A DNA stretch of 64,000 bases from Lycocorax pyrrhopterus obiensis (Eukaryota > Chordata > Aves > Passeriformes > Paradisaeidae): the NCBI GenBank assembly GCA_014706295.1, contig JACSVZ010000008.1:1302001-1366000 (forward strand). The letters run 5' to 3'. This document shows positions 62,281 to 64,000 of this stretch, piece after piece; within the stretch, counting starts at the first letter, position 1, and the number at the start of each line of letters is the position of its first letter. The translations under genes were made by a program, and so were the position numbers. The notes under the pieces were generated by a model. That model was not told the origin of the DNA. It worked only from the letters and a program-made list of their open reading frames with translations, and did not search any database.

Positions 62281-64000
62281 GCCCTGAAATTCTCCGTCTG
62301 TGTGTTGGCAGGGAATTTTCCCGGCTGGGATTTCATCTTCCTGGCAATTAAAAATCATTCAAGGTATTTAACTGCTCTGTACATTCATCGTGAACTGAGA
62401 GGCATTCACTGCTCTGTCACCCCCAAAATGATGGCTCTGCCGTGCTGTGAAAGGGGACATTTAAATCCTTTTTTAGCGCCAGCTCCGCATTCACCTCGTG
62501 ATGAGCACGGAGGGATCAATGAGCAGCTGTGGCTCACAAGGTTATCCCAAGTTCCCAGTGGGCTCCGTGCTGATTGGGTTCCAAAGTCGGATGCATCAGG
62601 AGCAAGGTCACCCACGGGATCTGGTGACAGCATAGAAAATAAAGCAGAGCTGAAATCATTTGTTGACAGCACCCCCTGAGAGAGAATTGTGCTTTATTGC
62701 CTCAGATTTGGGGCTTCGTGATGTGACCTCTCACACTGCCAGACTCCTATTTGGAGTTTTCCCTTTTCACTTGGAAAATGATGGAGTTTTTCTCTTTCTT
62801 CCCCATTGTCGTTGAGGTTTTAAATAGACCAGAGGAGGTGGTTTGAAGAGAATCTGCCAGTAAATCAGTTCATGCTGTTAATGAAATAATCAGGGGGGGA
62901 ATGTCCCAAAGCTGGGCAGGCGGGTGCGGGAGTGGGATGGGGGCTCCTCTTCCCGCTGCTGTCACCCTGCACGAGTGAAGCCCCCAGTGATTCTGCTCTG
63001 TCTGTTAATTGCAAGCTATTCCAGCTAAAATGAAGCCCTGCACACCGAGCCAGCTGCCCCTGCACCTTCCAGGCCTCCCTCCATAATCCAGCCAGCTCTT
63101 TATTCCCATAAAGTCACCAGCAGCCAAAGGTCGGACACACACGGGGCCTCTCCGGCAGCCAAATGTCACATTTTATGGAGGGGGTGGATCCTGCTCATCC
63201 ATTTCCCCTCCGAGCCTTTCTAAAAATACCCTAAACCTTAACAAGGAGCTATTTTGGAGGGATCGTGGTCATGGATAGACATGGGAAGCTGATTCTGGCA
63301 GGCTTGCCTGGGTTGGATTTGCGTGCTCCTTACTCAGGGGCTTGGTGTTGTGGGATGGTTGGAAATGGGAAAAACAGAGAGAGCATCGGGATTTTGGGAC
63401 CTCCTGGCTTGGGATGTCTGCTCTGAGTGAGTTTAGAGGAGGAGAACAAGCGAAGATATCCTTTTGGGAATGTTGATCTGTGACTGAAGTCATTCACTTT
63501 GGGCGTTTGCAGCTTATCAGATCTGATTTCATAAAACCTGCCTGGGATTTCTCTCCAGAGACCTTTAGTGATCCTGCCACTTCCAATAAACATTTATAGA
63601 AACTGCTGCCAGCCTGTGGATAAGCGAAACTCCTAGGAGAGACTTTTACCTTCCAAAAATCCTTAAAGACACCAAAATATTTTTAAAAAAACCCCACTCA
63701 GGAGAAGATGGATAGAAAATTCCCAGCTGTAGCCTTGGGAGCTGGATTGCAGCACCAGGCGTTGGCTTTGCACCCTCAGTAGGGATGTTTGCTATTCCCC
63801 CTTGGAAAACCGGAGCCATGCTGGGACTGGGAGCAGCAGAATGCTGAGCTAAGAGCAGATTTTGAGAGCTGAGATGGAAGTGCAGCAGGTAAAGGCTGGG
63901 CCAGGCTCCCGCAGCTCGGGGGCGGCGGCGCGCACTGCTCAGGTTTGCACCTCTAAGAAATTTCCGTTTTTTCGCCTCAAAACCTCCAGATACGAAGCCG
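62281..64000. other. unique intron sequence to window end
   Basis: No gene or repeat is recognised. A short GC-rich block with several CpGs (63910-63940) lies near the right edge and could continue beyond the window. Confidence 0.4.

Overview
This window looks like nuclear DNA from a bird, probably a passerine. It holds about four percent recognisable exon or transposon-coding signal, with the rest intron. Two things point to a bird: at least 30 fragments of the avian CR1 LINE family, with its typical 3' end (runs such as TTCCAACCCAAACCATTC followed by TTCTGTGATTC), and avian-style solo endogenous retrovirus LTRs. There is no bacterial or plasmid content. I see no operon, no CRISPR array, no complete small-RNA gene and no self-contained novel protein system.

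The only gene I can identify firmly is PRKG1 (cGMP-dependent protein kinase 1), on the + strand. Four consecutive internal exons lie at 642-719, 4542-4636, 28045-28110 and 35958-36032. They have canonical AG/GT borders and compatible phases. Joined, they encode about 105 residues: most of the second cyclic-nucleotide-binding domain (CNB-B) and the start of the linker towards the kinase domain. In human PKG I-beta numbering (from memory) they cover about residues 255-359, including the cGMP contacts Arg297, Glu307, Arg316 and Thr317 and the capping Tyr351. Earlier exons lie left of the window. The kinase-domain exons must lie to the right, because nothing after 36032 resembles the next exon.

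The introns are layered with repeats. CR1 fragments in both orientations are scattered throughout. One (50448-51800, - strand) is split by a 532-bp solo LTR with a 4-bp target duplication. An 81-82-bp tandem array (13590-14340) is split by a second, ERVK-like solo LTR with a 6-bp direct repeat. Five further arrays stand out: a 1-kb 'GTGGATAACTCA' minisatellite (6621-7595), a CTTTTC hexamer tract (10480-10659), an old degenerate ~35-bp minisatellite (about 25970-26790), a 27-bp minisatellite with an exact 108-bp higher-order duplication (30644-30943), and a 12/15-bp minisatellite (36364-36568).

The best candidates for a second look are the two LTRs nested inside other repeats, a CR1 tail ending about 33 bp upstream of a PRKG1 splice acceptor, a very long pyrimidine tract ending in a CAG (cryptic acceptor), two copies of the same composite CR1 element, and a short GC-rich, acidic ORF with a strong start context at 25768-25932. 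Everything else between the exons appears to be ordinary unique intron sequence.
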